NCBI RefSeq assembly: GCF_902497625.1
Contig: NZ_CABVGX010000001.1
Coordinates: 212,332 to 276,331 of the forward strand
Length of the DNA: 64,000 nt
Origin: Pseudomonas fluorescens
Lineage (GTDB): Bacteria; Pseudomonadota; Gammaproteobacteria; Pseudomonadales; Pseudomonadaceae
Direction of reading: 5' to 3'
Shown: positions 35,083 to 44,359 of the stretch, in pieces
Layout of the letters: the number at the start of each line of letters is the position of its first letter
Position numbering within the stretch: the stretch's first letter is position 1
The notes under the pieces: generated by a model
Database searches by the model: none
Seen by the model: only the letters and a program-made list of their open reading frames with translations
Told to the model about the DNA's origin: nothing
Position numbers and translations under genes: made by a program

Positions 35083-36474
35083 TCACTTGTTTATGGCAAT
35101 ACCAAGAGCCAAATAACAATCGCCGATCGAACGTTGCTCAGTCTCGGCGTACAAACCCAGCTCATCAACGGTAGGCCGCCCCAACGCCGTTTCGAACGCC
35201 TGCCGATTGGAATGCACGCCATAATGTGTCTGTGCCGCATCACCCAGATTTGACTGAAAAATCCCCGCTGCGCTGACCGGCAGGAAATCTTCGTATACCA
35301 GCGGTTCCATCCGCACATGGCCATCGCGCAGCAGGTCCTCAAGCGATGCATCACACAGGCCGTTCGCCGACAGACCTTTTTCCGTCACGAAATAGCGAAA
35401 ATACGCCAGTTCCTGCTGGCGCATGCCCTCGAGGGTGTCAGGAAATTCGCTGAAATGCTGCGTCATCAGCGCGTTGTAACGTGCGGCATTGGCTTCGTTG
35501 GGGAAGTCCTGCAGTTCGTCGCGAGCGGCGTTGAGCAGGCGATCGTACAGCGCCCGGCCCTTCGCGGTGAGCGCGGCGCCGCGCTGTTCGATTTCACCGA
35601 AGCGGGCGCTGTGACTCCCTGGCGTGTCGCCTTGATCGGCAAACGCGACAGGCTCGTCCAGCGCCTTGAAACTGGTTTGGCGCAACAGGATCGGACACTG
35701 CCGACGGGGCGGGCCTTCGATCACTGCTTTGGGAGTGATGCCATGCTCGGGCATTTGTGCCTGCACGATGTCGATGTCGAGCGTGCGCGGCGTCAGGTGA
35801 TTGATGTGCGGGCCCTTGAACGCGACGACGTCGGCAATCAACCGATGTTGCGCGCTGAGTTGCTGGTACTGCCCGGCTGTGACGGTGGCGTTGTGATGCC
35901 AGCGGAAGGTTTCCAGAGCCTGTTCGACGAAATCCTGGGCATCCTGTTCGCCAAGTCCCCCCTGCGCCTCGGCACGCTCGATCAGCTTCAAGGCCGACGG
36001 CGTGAAAATCGAACGTTTATCCAGCACGGACTGCGCAAAAGCGCGCAATCGCGAATCCTCGATCAACTCCAGCCGCAGCAGCGATGTGAATACCCGAAAC
36101 GGACTGACTTGCAATGCACCCTCATGCACTGCTCGAAAAGCAGTCGAATGCACCGGCACGCCGGCTGGCGTCAAATCGTAATAGCCAACAGGTTGCATGC
36201 CCATCACCGCAAACAGCCGTGCAAGGGTAGCCAGCTCTTGGGCGGTACCGACGCGAATGGCGCCATGGCGTTCCAGGTCAAGACGTTGAATTTCGCCGGT
36301 GCTGTCCAACTGCCTGGCAATTTGCGAATCGCTGTCCAGCACATGGCGGTTGGTTTTTTCCACCAGTTCCATCAGCGCGCCGTACAGCGGCACTTCTTCG
36401 CGGTACATATCAGACATCGCTTTGGAGAAGCGTTGGCGGATCAGGTCAGGGCAGACGAAGCTCGGGTGGCTCAT
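35083..36474 (-). CDS. hglS: 2-oxoadipate dioxygenase/decarboxylase (HglS, DUF1338)
   Basis: A 463-residue non-heme iron enzyme. It starts at ATG 36474 with AGGAA 7 nt upstream; the frame extends further but the added part is not protein-like. Residues known as metal ligands in Pseudomonas putida HglS fall at matching positions: His 70 (LERHGAIRVG), His 226 (HINHLTPR) and Glu 294 (RFGEIEQRG); Arg 74 near the substrate is also present. It converts 2-oxoadipate to 2-hydroxyglutarate, the last step of the D-lysine/2-aminoadipate branch of lysine breakdown. No other lysine genes lie beside it. Confidence 0.9.
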   Translation of the reverse strand: MSHPSFVCPDLIRQRFSKAMSDMYREEVPLYGALMELVEKTNRHVLDSDSQIARQLDSTGEIQRLDLERHGAIRVGTAQELATLARLFAVMGMQPVGYYDLTPAGVPVHSTAFRAVHEGALQVSPFRVFTSLLRLELIEDSRLRAFAQSVLDKRSIFTPSALKLIERAEAQGGLGEQDAQDFVEQALETFRWHHNATVTAGQYQQLSAQHRLIADVVAFKGPHINHLTPRTLDIDIVQAQMPEHGITPKAVIEGPPRRQCPILLRQTSFKALDEPVAFADQGDTPGSHSARFGEIEQRGAALTAKGRALYDRLLNAARDELQDFPNEANAARYNALMTQHFSEFPDTLEGMRQQELAYFRYFVTEKGLSANGLCDASLEDLLRDGHVRMEPLVYEDFLPVSAAGIFQSNLGDAAQTHYGVHSNRQAFETALGRPTVDELGLYAETEQRSIGDCYLALGIAINK

Positions 36475-36583
36475 GAAAAATTCCTGGCGCGGTGACGTAG
36501 AGGTTGCTCGAAAAGATCGCAGCCTTCTACTACGCCGACAAACGAAGAATCTTACGGACTTCATTCTGCAAAGGACTGGTACC

Positions 36584-37540
36584 TCAACGCATGCGCTGAT
36601 CCTGAGGGCTTTCCAGGCGTCGGGATGCCAGAAATTCCCGATACAGGCTCGCTGTGCCCGAAGGATCTTCCACCATGGGCATGTGACCGATGCCTTCCAG
36701 CACCTCGACGCGCAGGTCCTCGATGCCTTTGCTCCAGACGGAGATGCTGCTGACATCGATCAGGCGGTCCTTGCGACCCCAGACCAATAACGCCGGGCAT
36801 TTGATCTCGGCCAGCCTTGGCTCCATCGGCGGGCTCGCGCGAAAATCCCGGAAGATCTCTTCAAGCTCCTCGCGGGACCGTTGATAACGTTGCGCTACAG
36901 CGTCCAGCACCACGCCGGGCACCCACGGGGGCTGGGCCATGGTCATCTCGTAGAATTGGCGGAATTCTTCCCGGGAATGGATCAGGAACGGGTTGTGGCC
37001 CTTGGCCAAATGCCGCTCCAGATCGCTGGTCTCAGGCGCGGTTACACCGGCCGGGTCGATCAAGGCAACCGATGCGATCCGGTCCGGGTAAGTCGCTGCG
37101 AGCCAGGCTGCCATGTAGCCGCCCATGGAATTGCCGATCACATGGACCTTCTCCACCCCGCACACGTCCAGCAATTGAATCATCCGCTTGGCCTGCAACG
37201 GAATGTCATACCCGCCGCCGGCCTTGAAGCCGGTTTCGCCGTGCCCGGCAATGTCCGGGATGATCACCCGATAAGTGCCGACAAAATGTCGAGCGAAACG
37301 TAGCCACAGATTTTTATCGGCGCTGTAGCCGTGCAGCATCAAAACGCTGCTGGACGCTTCATAGGGGCCGCCTTGCCAGGTCGAGACGGTCATCTCGGAG
37401 ATCGGCACGACGATCTTGTGCAGTCGATACAGCCTGGCTTCAGCCGCCATGCTCAAGTCATACAGCCAGTAACCGATCGCCGGATAGCTCAACCAGCTCC
37501 AGGCCACGAATACCGCCAATGCAGCCAACAGTAAAAGCAT
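36584..37540 (-). CDS. Alpha/beta hydrolase with N-terminal membrane anchor
   Basis: A 318-residue hydrolase. A hydrophobic N-terminus (residues 2-18) precedes the domain, which could anchor it or direct export. The HG oxyanion motif VLMLHGYSADKN, the nucleophile elbow VIGNSMGGYMAA (Ser), an acid in WGRKDRLIDVS and the His in GIGHMPMVEDPS form the triad. This resembles esterase/lipase-type LipH-like proteins. It precedes hglS and follows a Baeyer-Villiger-type monooxygenase gene 39 nt upstream; the pair could cooperate in ester formation and hydrolysis, which is inference. Confidence 0.85.
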   Translation of the reverse strand: MLLLLAALAVFVAWSWLSYPAIGYWLYDLSMAAEARLYRLHKIVVPISEMTVSTWQGGPYEASSSVLMLHGYSADKNLWLRFARHFVGTYRVIIPDIAGHGETGFKAGGGYDIPLQAKRMIQLLDVCGVEKVHVIGNSMGGYMAAWLAATYPDRIASVALIDPAGVTAPETSDLERHLAKGHNPFLIHSREEFRQFYEMTMAQPPWVPGVVLDAVAQRYQRSREELEEIFRDFRASPPMEPRLAEIKCPALLVWGRKDRLIDVSSISVWSKGIEDLRVEVLEGIGHMPMVEDPSGTASLYREFLASRRLESPQDQRMR

Positions 37541-37579
37541 CGTGTGCCCCCTTTTTTCAGATAACTCTTTTCGAAAAGG

Positions 37580-39034
37580 TTACGACAGGATGTGATCGGC
37601 GGATTTCAGTGCCCGGGTCAACCTGTAGTAACTGAAGCTGAATCCCGGAAACATCGCAATCACATGCCCGCTCTTGCTTTGATACCAACTGCTGCAACCG
37701 CCGGATTTCCATACGGTGCGCTGCATTTCCCGGTGAATCATTTCAGTGTAGGTACGTTCCGCTTCAGCGCGTACTTCGATACTGCGCAAGCCGCGCTTTT
37801 TTATCGTGCGAATACAATCGACGATGTAGTTCATCTGCGATTCGATGATGAACAGCGCTGAAGTGTGGCCAATGCCAGTGTTGGGCCCGGTGACGATAAA
37901 CAGGTTGGGGAAGTCCGGCAGGCTGGTGCCGAGGTACGCTCGGGGATAGATCGTCCAGAAATCGCTGAGCTGTTTGCCGTTTTTGCCGCTTACCGGGTAG
38001 GAAATTACCCCGTCTGTGGCGTCGTAACCGGTCGACCAGACGATCAGGTCGACGTCCAGATGCTGGCCATCCTGCATGACGATGCCGGTTTCGTCGATCG
38101 ACGCGATGCCTTGCTCACGACTGTGCAGGCTCACGTTGCTGCGCGCCAGCGCCGGATACAGGGTGCTGGAAACGATGACCCGTTTGCAGCCGATGGTGTA
38201 ATCCGGTGTGAGTTTTTCCCTGAGCTGCGGATCACTCACCTGCCGTTGCAGGAAGCGCAGCGCATGTTGCTGAACCATGCGGAGCGCCGGCTTCGAATAT
38301 TTGAAAGCGATGACCCGCGTTTCGAACTGCCAGTAGATCATCCAGCGCAGCAATTTATAGGCGGGTTTGAGCCCCAGCAGCCAGCGCTGGAACGGGCCAA
38401 AAAAACGGTCAGCCCGTGGCAGCACCCAGTGCGGTGAGCGCTGGAACACATGCAGGTGCGCGACCTGCGGCGCAATCGTCGGGATTATCTGTGCAGCACT
38501 GGCGCCGCTGCCAACGATGGCCACGCGCTTGCTTCGGTAATCGTAGGAGTGATCCCAGTGGTTAGTATGAAAGCTCTTGCCCTGGTAGCGTTCTTGCCCG
38601 TCGAAATGCGGGATAACCGGCTGACTCAACGGCCCGCTGGCGTTTATCAGGAACTGCGCGTAAAAGGTGCCTTTGCTGGCGGTTTGCACTGTCCAGCGTT
38701 TGCCGTCTTCGTCCCATTCAACCTGTTCGACCTGCGCGTCCAGCTCAACTCGCTCGGGCAACCCGAATCGTTCAATGACGTGCTGTGTGTACTGATGAAG
38801 TTCTGCCTGCGTGGCGAACATCTGGCTCCAGCGGTAAGGCGCGAAAGACAGCGAATAAAGGGGGGAAGGCACGTCGACAGCGGCGCCGGGGTAGGTGTTC
38901 TGACACCAGGTGCCGCCGAAAAAGCTGCGTCGCTCCAGAATCCGGAAATCGTCGATGCCTGCCTTGAGCAGGTTGATTGCCGCACATTGCCCGCCAAATC
39001 CACTGCCGATGATCAATACTTGAAAAGTCTGCAT
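37580..39034 (-). CDS. Flavin monooxygenase, Baeyer-Villiger type
   Basis: A 484-residue FAD/NADPH enzyme, started at ATG 39034 where the FAD motif begins (VLIIGSGFGGQCAAI). A second dinucleotide site (VAIVGSGASAAQI, near residue 172) binds NADPH. Between them, residues 150-161 read YQGKSFHTNHWD, which fits the Baeyer-Villiger fingerprint FxGxxxHxxxW except for Tyr in place of Phe. It inserts oxygen into ketones or oxidises long-chain compounds. The adjacent hydrolase could cleave the resulting esters. Confidence 0.85.
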   Translation of the reverse strand: MQTFQVLIIGSGFGGQCAAINLLKAGIDDFRILERRSFFGGTWCQNTYPGAAVDVPSPLYSLSFAPYRWSQMFATQAELHQYTQHVIERFGLPERVELDAQVEQVEWDEDGKRWTVQTASKGTFYAQFLINASGPLSQPVIPHFDGQERYQGKSFHTNHWDHSYDYRSKRVAIVGSGASAAQIIPTIAPQVAHLHVFQRSPHWVLPRADRFFGPFQRWLLGLKPAYKLLRWMIYWQFETRVIAFKYSKPALRMVQQHALRFLQRQVSDPQLREKLTPDYTIGCKRVIVSSTLYPALARSNVSLHSREQGIASIDETGIVMQDGQHLDVDLIVWSTGYDATDGVISYPVSGKNGKQLSDFWTIYPRAYLGTSLPDFPNLFIVTGPNTGIGHTSALFIIESQMNYIVDCIRTIKKRGLRSIEVRAEAERTYTEMIHREMQRTVWKSGGCSSWYQSKSGHVIAMFPGFSFSYYRLTRALKSADHILS

Positions 39035-39208
39035 GCCTCTCCTTTGACGCCAGCCCAGCCTACGCACCTTTCATGTATAGCCAAAATATGGCGCGACGCC
39101 CTTATTCAGAAGGACTTCCCTTCGATGATGGCTAATTGAAGTTGCCCTGATAGACTTTCATCACACCTGTCACCCCGGTGTCATCAGGTCTCGTGCAGAG
39201 GTGGTCCC

Positions 39209-40282
39209 ATGGAAAAAACCGGAGGAAGAGGACTTTCGCTGGCGAGAAGGCTCTACGCGTCGCGAACGCTTGGGCTGGTGTTGGGCCTGTTGTGCGTAGG
39301 CGCCGCGATGTACCCGTTGCAGCCGGCAGCTTGGGTCTGGGCGCTGCTGTTGTTCAATGGGCTGCTCTGGCCGCATGTTGCTTATCTGTGGGCGCGCCGG
39401 GCCAGGGTACCGTTTCACGCCGAGCATCGGAATATTCTGTTGGACGCCTTTCTGGGCGGATTCTGGGTCGCCGCAATGCATTTTAATCCTCTGCCCACTG
39501 CTACCACCCTGGCCATGATGGCGATGAACAATGTGGCCATCGGCGGCTTGCGCTTCTTGCTGGTTGGCACGACTGCGCAAATACTTGGGCTTGGTATCGG
39601 CTGGCTGCTGTTCACGCCGTCGTTCGTCGCCCAGACCAGCTCGCTGCAGCTATACGCTTGCCTGCCACTGTTGGTTTTTTATCCGCTGGCGCTGGGTTGG
39701 ATTTGCTTTCAGCAAACCACCACGCTCGGTCGGCACAAGCGCGAATTGCTGGCGCTCAGCCGCACCGACAGCCTCACCGGACTGTTTAATCACGGTGCCT
39801 GGAAGGATCAGCTGGATGTCGAATTCCAGCGCTGCAAACGTCAGCATCAGGGCGCGGCTATCGCGCTGATCGACATCGACCATTTCAAAACCATCAATGA
39901 CACCTACGGCCATGTCGCCGGGGACATCGTGCTGCGGCAATTGAGCAAGATGCTCAAGCACAACCTGCGGGCCACCGACATCGCCGGGCGTTATGGCGGC
40001 GATGAGTTCTGCGTGATCCTTCCTGACCTTCCGCTCAGCAGCGCCGCAGCGGCAATGGACGCCTTGCGCGACCGTTTTGCCGGGCTCGGGTATGAGCAGA
40101 ATCCGGCGTTGAAAGTGAGCCTGAGCATTGGTCTGGCAGCTTTCAACCCGGCACACGAGGATGCAATGCTTTGGCTGAACGATGCCGATCAGGCGTTGTA
40201 CGAAGCGAAGACCACGGGGCGCAATCGTGTCATTTGTTGCAGTGATATTCGCCCGCATCATGAGCTGCTCGATCCGGTTTGA
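39209..40282 (+). CDS. MASE2-GGDEF diguanylate cyclase
   Basis: A 357-residue inner-membrane enzyme that makes cyclic di-GMP. The N-terminal 175 residues form a MASE2 sensor with about five helices (LARRLYASRTLGLVLGLLCV, then HAEHRNILLDAFLGGFW). The catalytic domain has the intact GGDEF at residues 263-267 and an RATD inhibitory site at 254-257, five residues before it, so product inhibition is expected. The layout matches AdrA/DgcC-type cyclases, which control exopolysaccharide. Linking it to the exopolysaccharide cluster at 10-27 kb is inference. Confidence 0.92.
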   Translation: MEKTGGRGLSLARRLYASRTLGLVLGLLCVGAAMYPLQPAAWVWALLLFNGLLWPHVAYLWARRARVPFHAEHRNILLDAFLGGFWVAAMHFNPLPTATTLAMMAMNNVAIGGLRFLLVGTTAQILGLGIGWLLFTPSFVAQTSSLQLYACLPLLVFYPLALGWICFQQTTTLGRHKRELLALSRTDSLTGLFNHGAWKDQLDVEFQRCKRQHQGAAIALIDIDHFKTINDTYGHVAGDIVLRQLSKMLKHNLRATDIAGRYGGDEFCVILPDLPLSSAAAAMDALRDRFAGLGYEQNPALKVSLSIGLAAFNPAHEDAMLWLNDADQALYEAKTTGRNRVICCSDIRPHHELLDPV

Positions 40283-41152
40283 TCACTCCTTGACGCTCAT
40301 GAATTCTTCCGCCCAGCGGATGTACTCTTCAGGCTGCGTGTAGGTGTGCGTCAGTTCCGTCGCGCTCAGGTCCGACGCCTGAGTGAAGATCTGGCGCTGT
40401 TCGCGCAGGCTGTCATAAGTGGCTTTGATCGCAGCAAAGTAAGCGCCATGGCCGTCGATGGTTACGCGCACACCCAGTTCAGCCAGACGCTTGTCGTCGC
40501 GCAGCAGCGGATTGCCATACGTCACCAGCATCAGCGGTACGCTCAGGTGTTCGGCGATTTTTTCCAGCTGCTCGAAATCCTGCACGCCCACCATGCAGAT
40601 CCCGTCGGCACCGGCTTGTTGATACTGCTGGGTGCGGCTGATGATTTCTTGCACCGGCAGGATGCCGGCATTGGTGCGGGCGATGATTGCCATCTCCGAA
40701 TCGACCCGCGCTTCGAGGGCTGCGCGGATTTTGCCGACGCCTTCAGCGACCGGGATCAGATCGGTGGATTTGCGCCCGAATTGTGCAGGCAGCAATGTGT
40801 CTTCAATGGTCAGCGCCGCGATGCCGGCCCGTTCCAGTTCGACGATGGTGCGCATCACGTTGAGCGCATTGCCGTAGCCATGGTCGGCGTCAGCGATTAC
40901 CGGCAACTGGGCCACACGACCGATGCGGGTGGCCTGTTCGGCGAACTCACTGAGGGTGATCAAGGCGAAGTCGGGCGCGCCCAGTACCTGCAAGGAGGCG
41001 ACCGATCCGCCGAGAATGCCCACTTCAAAACCCAGATCGGCGGCGATGCGCGCCGACATGGGATCAAAAACCGAAGCCGTGTGGTAGCAAGCAGTGGAAG
41101 CAAACAATTCACGGAAATTACGCCGTAAATCTTGATGAGAAAGCCTGGACAT
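40283..41152 (-). CDS. Oxaloacetate decarboxylase of the isocitrate lyase/PEP mutase superfamily
   Basis: A 289-residue protein; ATG 41152 starts the conserved part ([19 protein letters not shown]). TIM-barrel motifs include [40 protein letters not shown] (metal Asp region) and [14 protein letters not shown]. The [13 protein letters not shown] stretch and overall pattern are those of PA4872-like oxaloacetate decarboxylases rather than methylisocitrate or PEP mutase enzymes, which carry a KKCGH-type loop not seen here. It turns oxaloacetate to pyruvate and CO2 in the cytoplasm. It ends next to the diguanylate cyclase gene without overlap. Confidence 0.82.
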   Translation of the reverse strand: MSRLSHQDLRRNFRELFASTACYHTASVFDPMSARIAADLGFEVGILGGSVASLQVLGAPDFALITLSEFAEQATRIGRVAQLPVIADADHGYGNALNVMRTIVELERAGIAALTIEDTLLPAQFGRKSTDLIPVAEGVGKIRAALEARVDSEMAIIARTNAGILPVQEIISRTQQYQQAGADGICMVGVQDFEQLEKIAEHLSVPLMLVTYGNPLLRDDKRLAELGVRVTIDGHGAYFAAIKATYDSLREQRQIFTQASDLSATELTHTYTQPEEYIRWAEEFMSVKE

Positions 41153-41288
41153 AGAGAGTTCCACCAATGGGAATGGAAGGCTTGAGCAAAAGTGTCAACG
41201 CCGAAGAAACAAAAGGCTATCACGCGAGAGAGGTGGCAATGATGACGAATTTACCCGGTTTCCTGCCAGGCAGCAGGATTTGGCACAC

Positions 41289-42323
41289 TCAGGCCGCCAC
41301 AGCCCGGCGTTGCCGATCGGGCAAAGGCACCGCCCGGATCGAATTGCCCGGTTGCAATTGCAGGCGTTTGGCGGTGAGGCGATCAACCATCAACGTGTCG
41401 CCGTCCAGTCGCGCCGGTGCTGCGGTGATGCGACAGTTTTCCAGCCGGCGGTTGTGAATCAGCCAGACCGGGTCCTGATTGTCCGGGGCGCCAATGGCAA
41501 GTGACAGAGACTGGCTATCGCGAATGGTGCGGATGCTCGACAGCTCGGCGTCGATGACCGGTCCCGCGTCAAAGATGTCAATGTAGCCATTGTGCGCGAA
41601 TCCTTCATTGGTGAGGATGCTCAGCGCCGGCTCGATAGTGCGGTGAGGTTTGCCTATCGCCGCCTGTGCCTTTGCTGTGAGCAGACAGGTATACAGTGGT
41701 TGACGTGGCATCAGTTCAGCGATGAATGATTTACTGCCCAGGTTCGACAAATGGTCAGCGTGGGCGAAATCCATCTTGAAAAAATGCCGGCCAAGGCTAT
41801 CCCAGAAAGGTGAACAGCCGTGCTCGTCGGCACTACCGCGCAGCTCGGCGATGAGCCTGTCACCGAACAGATCGGCGAATTCCGCCACGAACAGCAGGCG
41901 GGCCAGCGACAACAGGCGCCCGTTGTGACCGTGTCGATGATCAAGTCGCAGGAACAGCGAACACAACTCCGACTGGCCGGTCATCTCGTTATTGAGAAAC
42001 AGCGTCGGGATCTGGCGCTGAATCCCCAGTTCCGGGGATGAGTTGACCGTCATCCCGACCCGATAGTTGTACCAGGGCTCGCGTAGCCCTACGGCCCCGG
42101 TCAGAGCGCTGACACCGACCACTTGCTGATCGTCATCTTCAAGGACAAACAGGTAATCGGCATCGGCTCGCTCCACCTGTGCAGCGAAGGTCCGTTGCGC
42201 CCACCGCACCCGGTGGGCCAAACGGTCTTCGCTGGCCGGAAGCGAGGTGAACCCGGGACCCGCCTGCTGTACCAGCGCCATAAGGGCGGGCAGGTCGGTG
42301 CCCTGAACCGGTCGGACGATCAT
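41289..42323 (-). CDS. aruG: Arginine N-succinyltransferase, beta-type subunit
   Basis: A 344-residue AstA-family protein. Typical blocks are MIVRPVQGTDLPALMALVQQ, FLVLEDDD-like YLFVLEDDDQQVVG, ELCSLFLRLDHRHGHNGRLL, GCSPFWDSLGRHFFKMDFA and NEGFAHNGYIDIFDAGPVID. With the protein encoded upstream it makes the heteromeric succinyltransferase that commits arginine and ornithine to the AST pathway. Assignment to the beta-type (AruG) subunit rests on order and resemblance. The other pathway genes are absent here. Confidence 0.85.
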   Translation of the reverse strand: MIVRPVQGTDLPALMALVQQAGPGFTSLPASEDRLAHRVRWAQRTFAAQVERADADYLFVLEDDDQQVVGVSALTGAVGLREPWYNYRVGMTVNSSPELGIQRQIPTLFLNNEMTGQSELCSLFLRLDHRHGHNGRLLSLARLLFVAEFADLFGDRLIAELRGSADEHGCSPFWDSLGRHFFKMDFAHADHLSNLGSKSFIAELMPRQPLYTCLLTAKAQAAIGKPHRTIEPALSILTNEGFAHNGYIDIFDAGPVIDAELSSIRTIRDSQSLSLAIGAPDNQDPVWLIHNRRLENCRITAAPARLDGDTLMVDRLTAKRLQLQPGNSIRAVPLPDRQRRAVAA

Positions 42324-42384
42324 CGCGCAGCTCCCTTGATGCGCAGGCGCGGGCGCGGTGAGCGGATTGGGTGCCGGCTGGTGC

Positions 42385-43401
42385 TCAAAGTTCGATCACC
42401 CGGATCGGGCTGTTTTCGCAGACGTTCAGGGCTGCGCACATTTCGCTGTCCAGGGCGATCGGTTGCCCGGCGGTGTAGTCGAGGTCGGCTACGATGGCGC
42501 GGTAGTTCTGCAACGAATCGTTGCTGACCAGGTAGCGACCGCGCGCATCGATGCATGAGCCGACTGCCACAGGCGCCGTTCTACTCAGCGCTATGGAGCG
42601 AATGGCAGCGACGCGCGCGTACAGCGTCGGCCCGCCGTCGAACAGGTCGACGTAACTGTTGGTTTCGAAACCTTCACGCTCGAGGATGTCGCACGCGGAC
42701 TGACCATCGGGGTGAACGCGGCCAATGCAGGCGCGGGCTTCGGGAGGCAGCATCGGCACGTAAATGGGGTAGTGCGGCATCAATTCAGCGAGAAAAGTCC
42801 GGCTCTGGAGTCCGCACAGGTGCTCGGCTTCGGCATAAGACAGGTCGAAAAAATGCTTGCCCAGCGCATCCCAGAAAGGCGAGCGACCTTCATCATCGCT
42901 ATAGCCAACGATTTCGGTGATCACCGCCTCGGCGAACCGTTGCGGATGAGCGGCGATGAACAGTAGCCTCGCGCGTGACAACAAGTCGGAGAAGGCGGAG
43001 CGCTCCAATTGCGCTTCTATATGAAAACCGCGCAGCAAGGTATGACCGTTGAGGTCCTGACACAGTGACAGCGCCTGGACGCCATGCTCGATGTTCAGCT
43101 CACGGGAGGCACTGATGAATTGTCGATTGCGCAAGCTGTAGAACGGTTCGTTGAAACCTGCTGTTGCGAGAATTTCCGAACAACCGGCCAGGCGCCGATT
43201 GTCCTGGTCCTCCAGCACAAAAAAGTAATTCTCCGGGCCGGGGCTCTGCACGTCTGTTTTCAACGAGCTGCAGGAGTCGAGCACTTTTCGTTGTGAACGT
43301 TCAGTGTCGTCGGGCAACGATGTAACGCCCACAAGGCTATGCCTGGCGAGTCGCTGCAACTGGGGCAGGTCGTCTGTTTCAACTGGACGAAAGACCAGCA
43401 T
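42385..43401 (-). CDS. aruF: Arginine N-succinyltransferase, alpha-type subunit
   Basis: A 338-residue AstA-family protein, clearly related to its neighbour (MLVFRPVETDDLPQLQRLAR, YFFVLEDQDNRRLAG, RSPFWDALGKHFFDLSYAEA, FETNSYVDLFDGGPTLYARV). It precedes aruG by 61 nt in the same direction, as aruF does in the usual aruCFGDBE order. It catalyses succinyl-CoA transfer to the alpha-amino group of arginine/ornithine. Since aruC, D, B and E are missing, this may be a second copy with separate regulation. Confidence 0.85.
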   Translation of the reverse strand: MLVFRPVETDDLPQLQRLARHSLVGVTSLPDDTERSQRKVLDSCSSLKTDVQSPGPENYFFVLEDQDNRRLAGCSEILATAGFNEPFYSLRNRQFISASRELNIEHGVQALSLCQDLNGHTLLRGFHIEAQLERSAFSDLLSRARLLFIAAHPQRFAEAVITEIVGYSDDEGRSPFWDALGKHFFDLSYAEAEHLCGLQSRTFLAELMPHYPIYVPMLPPEARACIGRVHPDGQSACDILEREGFETNSYVDLFDGGPTLYARVAAIRSIALSRTAPVAVGSCIDARGRYLVSNDSLQNYRAIVADLDYTAGQPIALDSEMCAALNVCENSPIRVIEL

Positions 43402-43789
43402 GGATGCACTCCTGTATCAATGGATCTGGCGGTCGGCCAAACCTGACTATCACTGTCAGTTCCACGCGTGCTGTTGAGATATCGTTTATTTTTGTTCAGC
43501 TTTCAAACCAGTATTTATGCAACCTGCGCGTCCTGTCTAGTTAATTATCGCGCGGTTTTTCAAGCGTCAAAAACAGGGCGGAATGCCCGTGAGCCGGGGC
43601 CTACGTCAATGTCGATGGTAGGCGTAGGTCCTGACTGACAACGGTGTCGGACATTACTTACTTACTTACTGCTATGACGGATATCAAACATGCCGGGCAG
43701 ACTCACCGCCAACAGACTTTAATACGGCACAATTGCGCGATAATCCGCAGCCTGGTGCCCGACTATCATTCTTCAAAGAGTACTTGTTC
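43402..43789. other. 388-bp divergent spacer between aruF and the phosphatase gene
   Basis: No supported gene. It holds a (TTAC)4 repeat and an inverted repeat GGCCTACG...CGTAGGTCC around 43594-43632. It must contain the promoters of both operons; no cobalamin riboswitch features were recognised. Confidence 0.5.
43654..43669. repeat. (TTAC)4 simple repeat
   Basis: Four perfect TTAC units in the spacer 120 bp before the phosphatase gene. Short, and probably neutral. Confidence 0.85.
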
Positions 43790-44359
43790 GTGCAGACGAC
43801 CCGTTTAACCATGATATGCCACGCTCGAACCGTCGCACAAAAGCTGGCGCAATTTCCTACGGACGAGCCGGTCGAAATGGATTGGCAGGCGGCGCGAAAA
43901 TCGCGAAGGCATGTGTTTAACAAAGCCTTTCGATTAGTGTGTGGTCCAGAATTGCGCGCCCGACAGACCGCCGAGTTGTTCGGCAGCGAAATGGAAATTG
44001 TCAGTGCATTGCGCGATTGCGATATCGGCCGCTGGAGAGGCGTACGCATCCATGATCTGCAAATAGCCGAGCCAGCGGCGCTGCAGGCCTGGCTCGATAA
44101 CCCGGAACTGTCACCGCATGGCGGTGAGTCGCGCGCGCAGCTTCGTCAACGTATCGCCGCGTGGCTGGCGACCCTGGAATCGACGCCCGGCCATATCGTA
44201 GCCATCACTCATCCTGGGGTTATTCGCGCCGCGCTGGCGCAGGTATTGAAGAGCGCCGGCTTCAACGATATTGACGTCGAACCCTTGTCGGTGATTGAGC
44301 TTCGGTTCAACGGACGTTGGCGTTTACGTTTAAGCGGCGCTGATGCGCAGGGGATCTGA
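43790..44359 (+). CDS. Histidine phosphatase family protein linked to CobF
   Basis: A 189-residue protein with GTG start (MQTTRLTMICHARTVAQKL); ATG 43811 is the shorter alternative. The usual catalytic RHG is replaced: ICHART sits where RHGxT would be, so the His is kept but the Arg is missing. Later blocks are intact: GPELRARQTAELFG, the acid region SPHGGESRAQLRQRI and the second His in AITHPGVIRAAL. It stops one base into the CobF start (TGATG), so the two are translationally coupled. A role in late cobalamin assembly, or precursor dephosphorylation like CobC, is suggested by linkage only. Confidence 0.75.
   Translation: MQTTRLTMICHARTVAQKLAQFPTDEPVEMDWQAARKSRRHVFNKAFRLVCGPELRARQTAELFGSEMEIVSALRDCDIGRWRGVRIHDLQIAEPAALQAWLDNPELSPHGGESRAQLRQRIAAWLATLESTPGHIVAITHPGVIRAALAQVLKSAGFNDIDVEPLSVIELRFNGRWRLRLSGADAQGI

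Noticed and set aside
43402..43789. Cobalamin riboswitch upstream of the cobF unit
   Set aside because: No B12-box-like sequence was seen; only a simple inverted repeat and (TTAC)4 are present.
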